64,000 nucleotides of DNA from an uncultured Gammaproteobacteria bacterium (GTDB lineage: Bacteria; Pseudomonadota; Gammaproteobacteria; Eutrophobiales; Eutrophobiaceae): the NCBI GenBank assembly GCA_958295485.1, contig OY282354.1, forward strand, positions 2,230,068 to 2,294,067. Reading direction: 5' to 3'. This document shows positions 17,733 to 26,936 of this stretch, piece by piece. Below the pieces are notes generated by a model. The model was not told the origin of the DNA, did no database searches, and worked only from the letters and a program-made list of their open reading frames with translations. The translations under genes and the position numbers were made by a program. The stretch's first letter is position 1, and every line of letters starts with the position of its first letter.

Positions 17733-18380
17733 TCAGGCTTGCAGGATATTATGGCGAATCGCCAGCCTGGCCAGCTCGGCGACGCTGTTGACTTGCAGTT
17801 TATTTTTTATCTGCGTGCTGTAATTCGCCGCCGTTTTATAACCTATGGATAACCGTTTGGCTATTTCGCTCGTATTCAGCCCTTCCGCGAGCAGGCAGAA
17901 TATTTCAAACTCCCTTGTCGACAGGTTTGAAAACGGCCCGGTTTCAGCGCGCGCTTTCTGAAAAGCCAGGTGTTGGGCTATTTCAGGATCGATGTAGATG
18001 CCTCCCCGGGCAATCTCTTCAATTGCCGTAATCAGGGTTTCCGGGGCGCTGTTTTTCGTCAAATAACCCTTAGCGCCGGCGCGCACCGCCTGGTCCACAA
18101 AAACAGTGTCTTCATACATGCTGAAAACCAGGATCCTGGCGTTGGCGTCTTTCAAGACAATTCGACGGATTGCCTCCAGGCCACCTATGCCGGGAAGCGA
18201 GAGATCCATGACGACTACGTCCGGGCTCAGGTCCATGAACAATTTACAGGCCTGTTCGCCACTTGCCGCTTCAGCGATTATCTCAGTCCGGTCCGACTGC
18301 TTCAGCAGCATTTGATAACCGGCGCGCACCACGGCATGGTCATCGACTAATAAAATCCTGATTTTTTTATTGTCGGACAT
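17733..18380 (-). CDS. LuxR/NarL-family response regulator
   Basis: ILLVDDHAVVRAG, VVVMDLSLPG, C-terminal LSTREFEIFCLLAEGLNTSEIAKRLSIGYKTAANY HTH. Confidence 0.92.
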   Translation of the reverse strand: MSDNKKIRILLVDDHAVVRAGYQMLLKQSDRTEIIAEAASGEQACKLFMDLSPDVVVMDLSLPGIGGLEAIRRIVLKDANARILVFSMYEDTVFVDQAVRAGAKGYLTKNSAPETLITAIEEIARGGIYIDPEIAQHLAFQKARAETGPFSNLSTREFEIFCLLAEGLNTSEIAKRLSIGYKTAANYSTQIKNKLQVNSVAELARLAIRHNILQA

Positions 18381-19728
18381 TGGCCGGCCCGGTGGATTGC
18401 AGCGGTAAAATTATAGTGATGGCAACGCCTTCATTCACTTGCGTTTCAAGTTTGAAATCTCCCCCCATGATACCCACCCGTTCCTGGATCCCCAACAAAC
18501 CCAGGCCCTTTCGGGTCTTGTTCATATCGAAGCCGGCGCCATCATCATTGATTCCCAGCATCAACCCGCTTTCATTTTGAGACTCGTTTCCAAGTGAGAT
18601 ATACACGTTTTTCGCAGCGGCGTGTTTGGACACGTTAGTCAAGCTCTCCTGGATGATCCTGTAGATATTGATTTTTGCCTCATCCGTAATCCGTGACCAA
18701 TCTCCCTTGATATCCAAGTGACAAAACGTCTCCCCGTGGGAGGAATTCCAATCATCCGCCAGCTGCTGTAAAGCCGGGACCAGCCCCAACTCGTCCAATG
18801 CCGTTGGTCTCAACCGGCGTATCAGTCCACGAGCCACTCCATACATGTCTTCTGAAATGGTCTTGATGATGTTTGCGCTCTCAACCACCGCCCGCGCATT
18901 GGCGCCCTCAGTTTGTTCTATGGACGTCGCCACCGCTTTTATGGCGCTCAAGGATTGGCCCAGCTCGTCGTGCAGTTCCTGGGCAAGATACCTCCTCTCC
19001 TTTTCCTGTATCTCCAGTGAACGCTGCGTAAGGTATTTATTCTCTTCTTCACTGTTCAACAATACTTTCGCCATATGATTGAAGCGCGCTGAAATCCGGG
19101 AGAATTCCATTGTTGTAAATTCGGGCAACCGGAGCTTATAGTCGCCCCTTTCTATTCCCTCCAACCCGGAAAGAATGGTCTCCACAGGGGCCAGGTCCCG
19201 GCCCAGGATAAAATAAATCAACAGGTTTGCCGAAGCGGTAAATAAAAAGAGCAGCAGCAGAAAGTTGCGGGCCTCATGCCAGGCCTCGGTAATCTCATCG
19301 GATGGGTCGGCCCGTATGATTATTTCCGTGCCCAGCGCTTCCGTGTTCGTAATGACCCGTTTGAAGTCCATGGGGAGCGGTTTAATCAAACTGATAAACC
19401 AGTCCGGCGCGTCAGAATCGATAGGCAACGCCGGTTGCAGAGGGAGGTCGGAACCGATATTGCTGTTAAAATTAACAATGACCTGCTGGTGGCGTATAGC
19501 CTCCAAATTCGTCAGTTCATTCAACAGGTTATCGTGTAAATCCGGGTCGTCTGAGCTTTGTATGGTGGCAATGCTGATCTCAACCAGGTTTGACGTCAGC
19601 CTTGCCACTGATTGCACTTCTTCCTTGACCGCTTTTCGGGCGGAATTGATCGCGTAAATACTCCCGGCCGCCAGGACAAAAACAAAAAGAATGATAATCA
19701 GCAGGTTAAGCCTCGCTCGCAGACTCAT
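18367..19728 (-). CDS. Sensor histidine kinase (HAMP, HisKA_3, HATPase)
   Basis: RRYLAQELHDELGQSLSAIK phosphoacceptor motif; DDGAGFDMNKTRKGLGLLGIQERV; overlaps the response regulator. Confidence 0.92.
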   Translation of the reverse strand: MSLRARLNLLIIILFVFVLAAGSIYAINSARKAVKEEVQSVARLTSNLVEISIATIQSSDDPDLHDNLLNELTNLEAIRHQQVIVNFNSNIGSDLPLQPALPIDSDAPDWFISLIKPLPMDFKRVITNTEALGTEIIIRADPSDEITEAWHEARNFLLLLFLFTASANLLIYFILGRDLAPVETILSGLEGIERGDYKLRLPEFTTMEFSRISARFNHMAKVLLNSEEENKYLTQRSLEIQEKERRYLAQELHDELGQSLSAIKAVATSIEQTEGANARAVVESANIIKTISEDMYGVARGLIRRLRPTALDELGLVPALQQLADDWNSSHGETFCHLDIKGDWSRITDEAKINIYRIIQESLTNVSKHAAAKNVYISLGNESQNESGLMLGINDDGAGFDMNKTRKGLGLLGIQERVGIMGGDFKLETQVNEGVAITIILPLQSTGPANVRQ

Positions 19729-19888
19729 GGCCGTATTGCCCTGTCGTCATTCCCGCCCCTGTCGTCATTCCCGCGCAAGTGGGGTAGCGGCGCGGAACCT
19801 GCCCAGGCTGATTGATTTCGTCTCATAAGCATTGAAACCGCAGGGCCTCTTTATTTTAGAAGCTCACTGCTTTAATATCTCAGCCACA

Positions 19889-19965
19889 GCCGGATTAGCT
19901 CAGCTCGGTAGAGCGCCCGCCTTGTAAGCGGATGGTCGGCGGTTCGAATCCGTCATCCGGCACCA
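19889..19965 (+). tRNA. tRNA-Thr (anticodon TGT), CCA encoded
   Basis: GCCGGAT TA GCTCAGCTCGGTAGAGC G CCCGC CTTGTAA GCGGA TGGTC GGCGG TTCGAAT CCGTC ATCCGGC ACCA folds as a cloverleaf. Confidence 0.96.
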
Positions 19966-19989
19966 TCATATGAAGCGCGGAAACGGGTT

Positions 19990-20466
19990 TCAGCTATGGG
20001 GCCAATTAAATGGCTCTGCGGCGATGACGGAGTCCGGCAGCCAGGTTTCATGCACATGAAACCACTTCAGGCCATTCGACGATCGCTCATCATCAAAAAA
20101 AATCGCCGAAGATACCCGGCCATTGTTTTCAGGTTTTGAATTTTTAGCGTTCCTTTGCCACTCTTCATAGGTGATGACGTGGACAGAACCCGTTGCGGGC
20201 GTTCTTTGCCTTACATTGCGAATGCTAATTTGAAATTCAGGATTGTCGCCATATAAATTTTTAAATTCCGGCCAAAAATCTCTCCCCTTGAGCATTATTC
20301 CGGCAGGCAGGATGATGGTAAAGTCTTCACGCATTTTACTTGATAGCCGGTCGGTAAAAACCTGGTCGCTGTTTTCACAATAACCGCCGAACCAGTCTTC
20401 AAAAAAACGATGCAGGGCGATGATTTCCAGGGCGAACTTATCGGTATATTGTTTATCTGTGTGCAT
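19990..20466 (-). CDS. SnoaL/NTF2-like hypothetical protein
   Basis: 158 aa; HRFFEDWFGGYCENSDQVFTDRLSSKMREDFTIILPAG resembles NTF2-like folds. Confidence 0.5.
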   Translation of the reverse strand: MHTDKQYTDKFALEIIALHRFFEDWFGGYCENSDQVFTDRLSSKMREDFTIILPAGIMLKGRDFWPEFKNLYGDNPEFQISIRNVRQRTPATGSVHVITYEEWQRNAKNSKPENNGRVSSAIFFDDERSSNGLKWFHVHETWLPDSVIAAEPFNWPHS

Positions 20467-20562
20467 TTAATCTTAACCTCTTCGACTGACTTGCAGGGGT
20501 CTGTCTGAACCTGGGCGCCCGTTTTTGCCCCTTTTACGGCATCCCTGCCTAACCGGAGTTTC

Positions 20563-21384
20563 TTAATCCGGTTTTACAAACTTCATGGTCATCCTGTCGC
20601 TTTCTCCAATGGCGGCATATTTCTCACGATCTTCATCGCCCAGCCTGTAGGTGGGCGGCAAGGTCCAGACACCCTCCGGGTGATCCTTGGTATCCTTGGG
20701 GTTTGCATTGATTTCCGTTTTATCAACAAATTGAAAGCCGGCTTCTTCCGCAAGGCGCATCACTTCAGCTTCGGGAACATAACCTTTTTTTGACCATGCT
20801 TTGCCCACCATATGCTCATCGCCCCTGTGGGTCACCAGGCCAAGGACGCCACCTGGTTTGAGTACCTGGTACATCGCGGAAAAGACCTGGTCCGCCGTAT
20901 CATTATTCAGCCAATTGTGGACATTTCGAAAGGTCAACACCATGTCCGCTTGCCCTTCCGGTTGCAGCAAGGGCTTGTTCGGGGGGGCAAATTCAAACAC
21001 AATGACTTTATCGTAAACTTCCGGGTTCGCCGCCAACTTGTCATTATATTTTTTATGACTGAGGCGCAGGTATTCAACCTCGGATTCACTATCGTAACTT
21101 GCCGCGTAAAGTTTTCCATTATCCCTTAAATAAGGCGCCAATACTTCAGAATACCAGCCACCCCCTCCCGGAAATATTTCAACCACCGTCAGGTTATTTT
21201 TGATGCCGAACCAGTCAAGCGTTGCTGCCGGATGACGAAATTGATTGCGCGATTTGTAGGCATCCGAGCGATGCGCGCCATTTGCGGCGGCCCTGAGTTG
21301 ATCGATGTTTTCATCGGCGACTGCTGTACTTGCCGGCAGGTTCAAAACCGTAATAAGCGCGATTAAATAATAATTAAACTTCAT
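20563..21384 (-). CDS. Exported SAM-dependent methyltransferase-like protein
   Basis: Signal peptide; VVEIFPGGGGWYSEVLAPYL, MVLTFRNVHNWLN, LKPGGVLGLVTHRG. Confidence 0.8.
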   Translation of the reverse strand: MKFNYYLIALITVLNLPASTAVADENIDQLRAAANGAHRSDAYKSRNQFRHPAATLDWFGIKNNLTVVEIFPGGGGWYSEVLAPYLRDNGKLYAASYDSESEVEYLRLSHKKYNDKLAANPEVYDKVIVFEFAPPNKPLLQPEGQADMVLTFRNVHNWLNNDTADQVFSAMYQVLKPGGVLGLVTHRGDEHMVGKAWSKKGYVPEAEVMRLAEEAGFQFVDKTEINANPKDTKDHPEGVWTLPPTYRLGDEDREKYAAIGESDRMTMKFVKPD

Positions 21385-21400
21385 TAGTCATCTCCTGTTA

Positions 21401-21652
21401 TTAATAGTCATAATTCTTCTTCCGCTTGCGATGCCTGTACCTGAGCAAAAAGAACGGGAAGCCGATGATGTATACCCAGACCATAGGGTTGGACAACGCT
21501 TTAATCAATGCGGTTAATACGTCGTTCGGACTGACGTAGACCTTGGTCTGCATGGCCTGTTCCGGCGCGCTGTGGACCACCAGGTGGTCTTTTTTATATT
21601 CGAATTCACCGAATTGAAAATCGACGTCCGCTAATTTGCTGCGCACCTTCAT
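21401..21652 (-). CDS. Small single-TM hypothetical protein
   Basis: 83 aa with C-terminal TM helix and KR-rich tail; 4 nt from the upstream nitrilase gene. Confidence 0.6.
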   Translation of the reverse strand: MKVRSKLADVDFQFGEFEYKKDHLVVHSAPEQAMQTKVYVSPNDVLTALIKALSNPMVWVYIIGFPFFLLRYRHRKRKKNYDY

Positions 21653-21656
21653 CGGG

Positions 21657-22823
21657 TTAACTCTTCTTCAAGCGTCCCGTTGCCTGGGCATATGTTATCC
21701 TGTCTTCCAACAGTTGGGAAATGTCTCCGGGCGCATACCCTGCCGGTGGCGTGAACTGACCGCGGGCATATAAATCATCGAATACTTCCTTGCAGATGGC
21801 AACCTTTTCCGACAGGCTGCGGGGCGGCTTGCCGGATGGGAAGCGGTTGGGCGGATAAATGGGGTTCTCGTAAATCTGGCGAAACCCCTCGGTACGCAAG
21901 TCCACCCAACAATTGTGGATGGTTTTTGTCCGGTGATACCGCAACGCCTCCAGGTTGATTGAAACCGCCAGTACCTGTTCCTCAGGATAAGGGACGTGGC
22001 GCATGACCATGCCGGTATAATCAATGGCAAACGAATTGCCCGGACAAAAGGCCCGCGGGTAATAATCGTAATTGACCTTGCCCCAGTTGGAACCGAGCAG
22101 GTAACACATGTTGTCATGGGCGCGGGCGCGGCGGGTGAACATCCAGAAATCCCAGGGCTCCGACACGCCTTCAACTTCCTGGATAGCGCCGGGGTGACAG
22201 ATAACCTCCACGCCGTTGTAACCCAATGCGCGGGAAACTTCAGGGGTGCAGCCGTCATGGCAGGTCATGGTGCCGAGCTTGCCGATGGGCGTATCGACCA
22301 CGGGAAACAGGGTTTTTATATCACCGCCGATCTTTTCACGATACTCGTCGAAAAGATCATGGGGGCTGGTGCCCAGCCCGATGTACGCGGGGATATGCCA
22401 CTTGTGATACTTGAGAACGATGTCGCCTTCCGGGCCTATGATGAAATTGGTGTTGAACCAGCGGTCCGGAAATTCCGGCAGTTCTTCACAGACGCCGCCG
22501 GCGACAATATATAATCCATACTCCCTGGCTACTTCCCCCAGTTGTTCCGTTTCCGGCCCGGGAATAGTGACCACTTTATCCATTTGATCCTTGATGCGGC
22601 TTTCGCCCTTGCCCGGCGTCCCGACGCCCTGCATGAAATATTCAGGCAAGACCGCCAGGCGAACCGGTTCCTCCCAAAAATACCCCACGCCGAAATGGAT
22701 CATGTTGCAAACCCGGTCCAGGTTTTTCTTGATATCCTCTCGTTTTTTTACGACGGTGACTTCAGGTTGCACAACCAGGGCCGTATAAGGCGCTATGCGT
22801 TCCGCTTTTTCAGACATGCTCAT
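21657..22823 (-). CDS. Carbon-nitrogen hydrolase (nitrilase/amidase superfamily)
   Basis: E-K-C triad candidates in LPEYF, KYHKWH, TMTCHDGCTPE. Confidence 0.85.
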   Translation of the reverse strand: MSMSEKAERIAPYTALVVQPEVTVVKKREDIKKNLDRVCNMIHFGVGYFWEEPVRLAVLPEYFMQGVGTPGKGESRIKDQMDKVVTIPGPETEQLGEVAREYGLYIVAGGVCEELPEFPDRWFNTNFIIGPEGDIVLKYHKWHIPAYIGLGTSPHDLFDEYREKIGGDIKTLFPVVDTPIGKLGTMTCHDGCTPEVSRALGYNGVEVICHPGAIQEVEGVSEPWDFWMFTRRARAHDNMCYLLGSNWGKVNYDYYPRAFCPGNSFAIDYTGMVMRHVPYPEEQVLAVSINLEALRYHRTKTIHNCWVDLRTEGFRQIYENPIYPPNRFPSGKPPRSLSEKVAICKEVFDDLYARGQFTPPAGYAPGDISQLLEDRITYAQATGRLKKS

Positions 22824-22829
22824 ATCCCG

Positions 22830-24416
22830 TTAAAAATCAAAGTCATCATCCGCTTCTTTCAGCCCCAAATCCAGGAGAATTTCGTTGGCGGCGATGGCGC
22901 CCATGCCACAAATACCCCCACCCGGATGACAAGAGGGGCCGGTCATATACAGCTTTTTTATGGGGCCTCGATAATCGGCATAGTTGGGAAAGGGCCGGAA
23001 CGCGCCCATCTGGGCAAGGGTGCGTTCACCGCCCGTGGTGACACCCCGGTAAAAACACAGGTTCGCCCTGGCTAAACTCGGCCCCGTTTCCACGTATTCG
23101 GCCAGTATATTGTCATTGTCCATGTTGGTCGTGTAATTACGCAACTGTTTTAACAAGACGTTTTTCACGTACTCAGGGCCGATTTTCTCCCAGTCCTCAC
23201 CGGAGGCCAGGTCCACCGGGACGAAGGTATCCATGATTAACGTGTGTTTCCCGTCCGGCGCCCGGGTAGAGTCCATGGTCGTCCAGGCGGCAGTCCATAA
23301 AAACGGTTCAGTGGGGGCAAGTCCCATGGCCATTTCATTGTATTGTCTGTCGATGTCGGCCATCGTGCCGAAGATACGTTGAAAGGCCGTTTTATTCATA
23401 TCCGCGCCATTCTTGAATTCAGGCGCCTCGTTCAGCGCATAATGCGCCCGGGCAATCGTCACGTCGCCAAACCGGAAACGCCGCACTAACTCCAGGAAAT
23501 CTTCCGGCAATACGCCTTCATCAAAACCATGCAGGTAAGTCTGGTAAGGGTCCAGTTCCGAGACGACCGCTTGTTTCGCGATGATCCCGGTACCGTCCTC
23601 CAGGCGAAAACCGATGCACTCATCCTGTTCCACGATAAATTTCCTGACGGTGGCGCCCGTGATCACCGTGCCGCCATTCGCCTCTATATAACGTTGCATG
23701 GCAACGGACAACATGCCGCTCCCGCCTTCGGGAATGGCTTGTCCATAATAATGCATACTCGGTATCATGACGTGGAAACCCACTGCCGTGCCCAACTGGT
23801 CCGGCAGGGTTTGCGGCGCCGTAGCCCAGCCAAGAATAAACGCCCTGACGTGATCGTTTTCAAAGTTCTCCAGGGTGAATTGACGGGAACTCAATTGATA
23901 GTCGCGCAAACGTTTCAAGCCTTCGGGACTGTTTTCCATGGCCTGGTAAAGATAACTGGGCGGCGCCGGGGGAGAGAACATGCCCTTGATCACGCCGTCC
24001 TGAATCTCGCCGAACTCTTCATAAATTTCCTTGTAGCGCTCAGCATCCCGGCGAGAGTACTGGGCAATGGTGTCGCAGGTCTTATCCACGTCTTTATAGA
24101 CGATAATCCCCTGCCCTTCATACTTGTTCGGATGGCCGGTAATATGATCCTCCGACCAGATATACTTCAAGCCGTGTTTTTCAAATTCGGGTTTCAGCTT
24201 CTTGAAATCGGGATTCAGGTGAATCCAGACGTGGGAGGAGCCGAACAGGTCATGTTTGAAACCGGGCAGGGTCACTTCACGGGTGACAACACCGCCGCCC
24301 ACCCAATCGTTGCGCTCGGCGACAAGGACTTTTAACCCGTTCTTGACGAGTAGCGCGGCGCAAATCAGCGCATTGTGTCCGCCGCCGGCAATAATGACAT
24401 CGTAATCCGCCATCAA
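22830..24416 (-). CDS. Phytoene desaturase/NAD(P)-binding FAD-dependent oxidoreductase family
   Basis: DVIIAGGGHNALICAALLVKNGLKVLVAERNDWVGGG N-terminus; C-terminal GPSCHPGGGICGMGAIAANEIL. Confidence 0.85.
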   Translation of the reverse strand: MMADYDVIIAGGGHNALICAALLVKNGLKVLVAERNDWVGGGVVTREVTLPGFKHDLFGSSHVWIHLNPDFKKLKPEFEKHGLKYIWSEDHITGHPNKYEGQGIIVYKDVDKTCDTIAQYSRRDAERYKEIYEEFGEIQDGVIKGMFSPPAPPSYLYQAMENSPEGLKRLRDYQLSSRQFTLENFENDHVRAFILGWATAPQTLPDQLGTAVGFHVMIPSMHYYGQAIPEGGSGMLSVAMQRYIEANGGTVITGATVRKFIVEQDECIGFRLEDGTGIIAKQAVVSELDPYQTYLHGFDEGVLPEDFLELVRRFRFGDVTIARAHYALNEAPEFKNGADMNKTAFQRIFGTMADIDRQYNEMAMGLAPTEPFLWTAAWTTMDSTRAPDGKHTLIMDTFVPVDLASGEDWEKIGPEYVKNVLLKQLRNYTTNMDNDNILAEYVETGPSLARANLCFYRGVTTGGERTLAQMGAFRPFPNYADYRGPIKKLYMTGPSCHPGGGICGMGAIAANEILLDLGLKEADDDFDF

Positions 24417-24419
24417 AAT

Positions 24420-25628
24420 CTACCAATTCCACATGGTCCCGTCTTCCAGTCGATTCACCGGAAGACAGGCGCGCTGGTAAGGAAACTTCGCGGCCAGCTT
24501 TTCATCAATATCCACGCCATGACCGGGGGCCTCGCCCGGATAAAGGAAACCATCCCTGAACCTGTAGGCATGGGGAAACACCTCGTCGGTTTCCCTGCTA
24601 TGACGCATATACTCCTGGATGCCGAAGTTCGGCGCCCACGTATCAAAGTGCAAGGCGGCGCCCATGCAGACCGGCGAAAGATCCGTAGCCCCATGGCAAC
24701 CGGTGCGGACATGATACAGCGCCGCCAGGTCAGCGATGCGCCGCAAATGAGTTATCCCCCCGGCGTGCAACACGGTCGCGCGTATGTAGTCGATCAATTG
24801 TTCCTGGATCAGGTCCTTGCAATCCCAGATAGTATTGAATACCTCTCCAACCGCCAGGGGCGTCACCGTATGTTGACGGATCAAACGAAACCCTTCCTGG
24901 TTCTCCGCCGCCACCGGGTCTTCCAGCCAGAACAAACGATAATCTTCCAGTGATTTGCCCAATCGAGCTGCTTCAACGGGCGTTAATCGATGGTGCGCGT
25001 CATGGAGCAGGTGCGGCTCATAACCATAACGTTCCCTGAGTTTATCGAACAACAGGGGAATATGATCCAGGTATTTTTCCGTTGACCAGACATTCTCCGC
25101 CGGCAGGCCGGCATCCGCTGGTTCGTAAAACAACCTGTCTTTCCCCACCCCATAGGTGGAGGCCAGGCCGGGGATGCCCGATTGCGCCCGTACGGCCTTA
25201 TAACCCATGTCCAGGTACCTGCCCACTTCGTCCACGGTTTGGGCGATATCCTCTCCGTTCGCATGACCATAAACCATCACGCCATCGCGGCTCCTGCCGC
25301 CCAACAATTGGTAGAGAGGCATATTGGCGATTTTTGCCTTCAGATCCCATAAAGCCGTATCCACCGCGCTGATGGCGGTCATGGTCACCGGCCCGCGCCG
25401 CCAATAACAACCCCGATAAAGAAATTGCCAGATATCCTCTGATTGGCAGGGGTCGCGACCGATTAAACAGGGGATAACGTGATCTTGCAGGTATGACGCC
25501 ACCGCCAGTTCACGCCCGTTCAGGGTAGCGTCGCCAAGCCCGTGCAGGCCTTCGTCAGTTGCTACTTTCAAGGTGACGAAATTACGTCCCGGACAGGTTA
25601 CAATAACTTTTGCGCTGGTAATTTTCAT
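24420..25628 (-). CDS. manD: D-mannonate dehydratase-like enolase-superfamily enzyme (ManD/RspA)
   Basis: [96 protein letters not shown]. Confidence 0.85.
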   Translation of the reverse strand: MKITSAKVIVTCPGRNFVTLKVATDEGLHGLGDATLNGRELAVASYLQDHVIPCLIGRDPCQSEDIWQFLYRGCYWRRGPVTMTAISAVDTALWDLKAKIANMPLYQLLGGRSRDGVMVYGHANGEDIAQTVDEVGRYLDMGYKAVRAQSGIPGLASTYGVGKDRLFYEPADAGLPAENVWSTEKYLDHIPLLFDKLRERYGYEPHLLHDAHHRLTPVEAARLGKSLEDYRLFWLEDPVAAENQEGFRLIRQHTVTPLAVGEVFNTIWDCKDLIQEQLIDYIRATVLHAGGITHLRRIADLAALYHVRTGCHGATDLSPVCMGAALHFDTWAPNFGIQEYMRHSRETDEVFPHAYRFRDGFLYPGEAPGHGVDIDEKLAAKFPYQRACLPVNRLEDGTMWNW

Positions 25629-25716
25629 GTAATCGGGTTAAATATGGATTATATGTCTTTAACCTGCATATTGCATCAGGGAGTGAGGGGGCAAGGGGTT
25701 CCCGCTGTTTGCCAAA

Positions 25717-25745
25717 AGTGGGTTTGGGGATTGTTTTGGAGTGAC
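25717..25745. repeat. Partial (one-arm) copy of the hairpin element family
   Basis: aagtgggtttggggattgttttggagtga compared with the array arm gagagggtttgcgggctgttttggagtga. Confidence 0.5.
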
Positions 25746-25971
25746 TGATGGGGAAATATACGGTTCCATGGGCTCTTTTGAAGAAAAATATTACCTGACC
25801 AACCCAACGTTTTGGCAAGGCCTGAAACGCGACGCCGGTCTTTTTCTCAATAGCCTTGGCTTTTTCATTGTCTGGCTGACTAAAGGCCGCCGGATCAGGC
25901 GGATATACCGGCAGGCGCAAAAAGAGAACACTGAAATCATTCTTGAGGATATTTGGGAGAAAGAGCAGTGA
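25741..25971 (+). CDS. Small hypothetical protein
   Basis: 76 aa MTDGEIYGSMGSFEEKYYLTNPTFWQGLKRDAG..., overlaps the start of the next gene. Confidence 0.5.
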   Translation: MTDGEIYGSMGSFEEKYYLTNPTFWQGLKRDAGLFLNSLGFFIVWLTKGRRIRRIYRQAQKENTEIILEDIWEKEQ

Positions 25972-26936
25972 TGAAGCAGACCTGTCCCGCTCCCAGCTAC
26001 GCTTTCAAATATCGTTCAAGGCCAAAATCGGGAAACGAAATCAACGGATTGGGGGAAACCGTCAAACGAAAACCCGTCCAGATCTTCCACAGCTCGGGTT
26101 TTCGAAAGGTGGAATGGGAGGCAATGGAATTATTTTTTCTTATGACCATGCCGTTCAAGTTATTCATCAAAGGCCTGAGATCAAGATGGTTATTACGCAA
26201 AGCGGATGGAACTATCGCTGAAAAACGCGCCAAGGTATCCGACCCGGACGCCATGGCCAGGAAAATTAAACAGGTGGCCGGACAATTCGGCGCCGGCGCC
26301 GCCGGCATTACAACCCTCGCGGAGGAAGCCCAGTTCGAGAATATCGAAAAACCCTATAAATACGCCATCTCAATCGCCTATCCGATGGATTTTGAATTGA
26401 TGGATGAGCACGTAACCGATGCAAAAGGCGGGCTTGAGGCGCTGCGCGCCTATACTGAAATCACGCACATCGTGATTAAACTGGCTGCCTATATTCGTAA
26501 ATTGGGATGGCCGGCCCGCGCCTACTGTGAAAGCGCCGACATATTGCATATTCCCATCGCAATTAACGCGGGGATTGGCGAACTGGGCAAACACGGGTCG
26601 CTGATCACGAAAGAATTTGGCTCAAACCTTCGACTGGCTACGGTATTGACCGACCTGCCCATGACAGTTGACAAGCCCGTTGATATCGCCGTCGATGATC
26701 TTTGTCTTGCCTGCCAACGCTGTACAAAAGATTGTCCGGCTGACGCTATTTCAAATGCCAAGCAGTTAGTGCGGGGAAACAAAAAATGGTACGTGGATTT
26801 TGACAAATGCGTTCCCTATTTTACCAAGACATATGGCTGCGGGATTTGCATCCAGGTTTGTCCCTGGAGCAAACCGGGTAAAGGTCCCGGTTTATCAGAG
26901 AAATTATTATCGAACCGATTATCCGGTTCACATTAA
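25971..26936 (+). CDS. 4Fe-4S protein related to reductive dehalogenase/QueG-type proteins
   Basis: Two clusters CLACQRCTKDCP and CVPYFTKTYGCGICIQVCP; upstream ADILHIPIAINAGIGELGKHGSLITKEFGSNLRLATVLTDLP typical of the RdhA/QueG family. ATG near 25971. Confidence 0.75.
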   Translation: MKQTCPAPSYAFKYRSRPKSGNEINGLGETVKRKPVQIFHSSGFRKVEWEAMELFFLMTMPFKLFIKGLRSRWLLRKADGTIAEKRAKVSDPDAMARKIKQVAGQFGAGAAGITTLAEEAQFENIEKPYKYAISIAYPMDFELMDEHVTDAKGGLEALRAYTEITHIVIKLAAYIRKLGWPARAYCESADILHIPIAINAGIGELGKHGSLITKEFGSNLRLATVLTDLPMTVDKPVDIAVDDLCLACQRCTKDCPADAISNAKQLVRGNKKWYVDFDKCVPYFTKTYGCGICIQVCPWSKPGKGPGLSEKLLSNRLSGSH

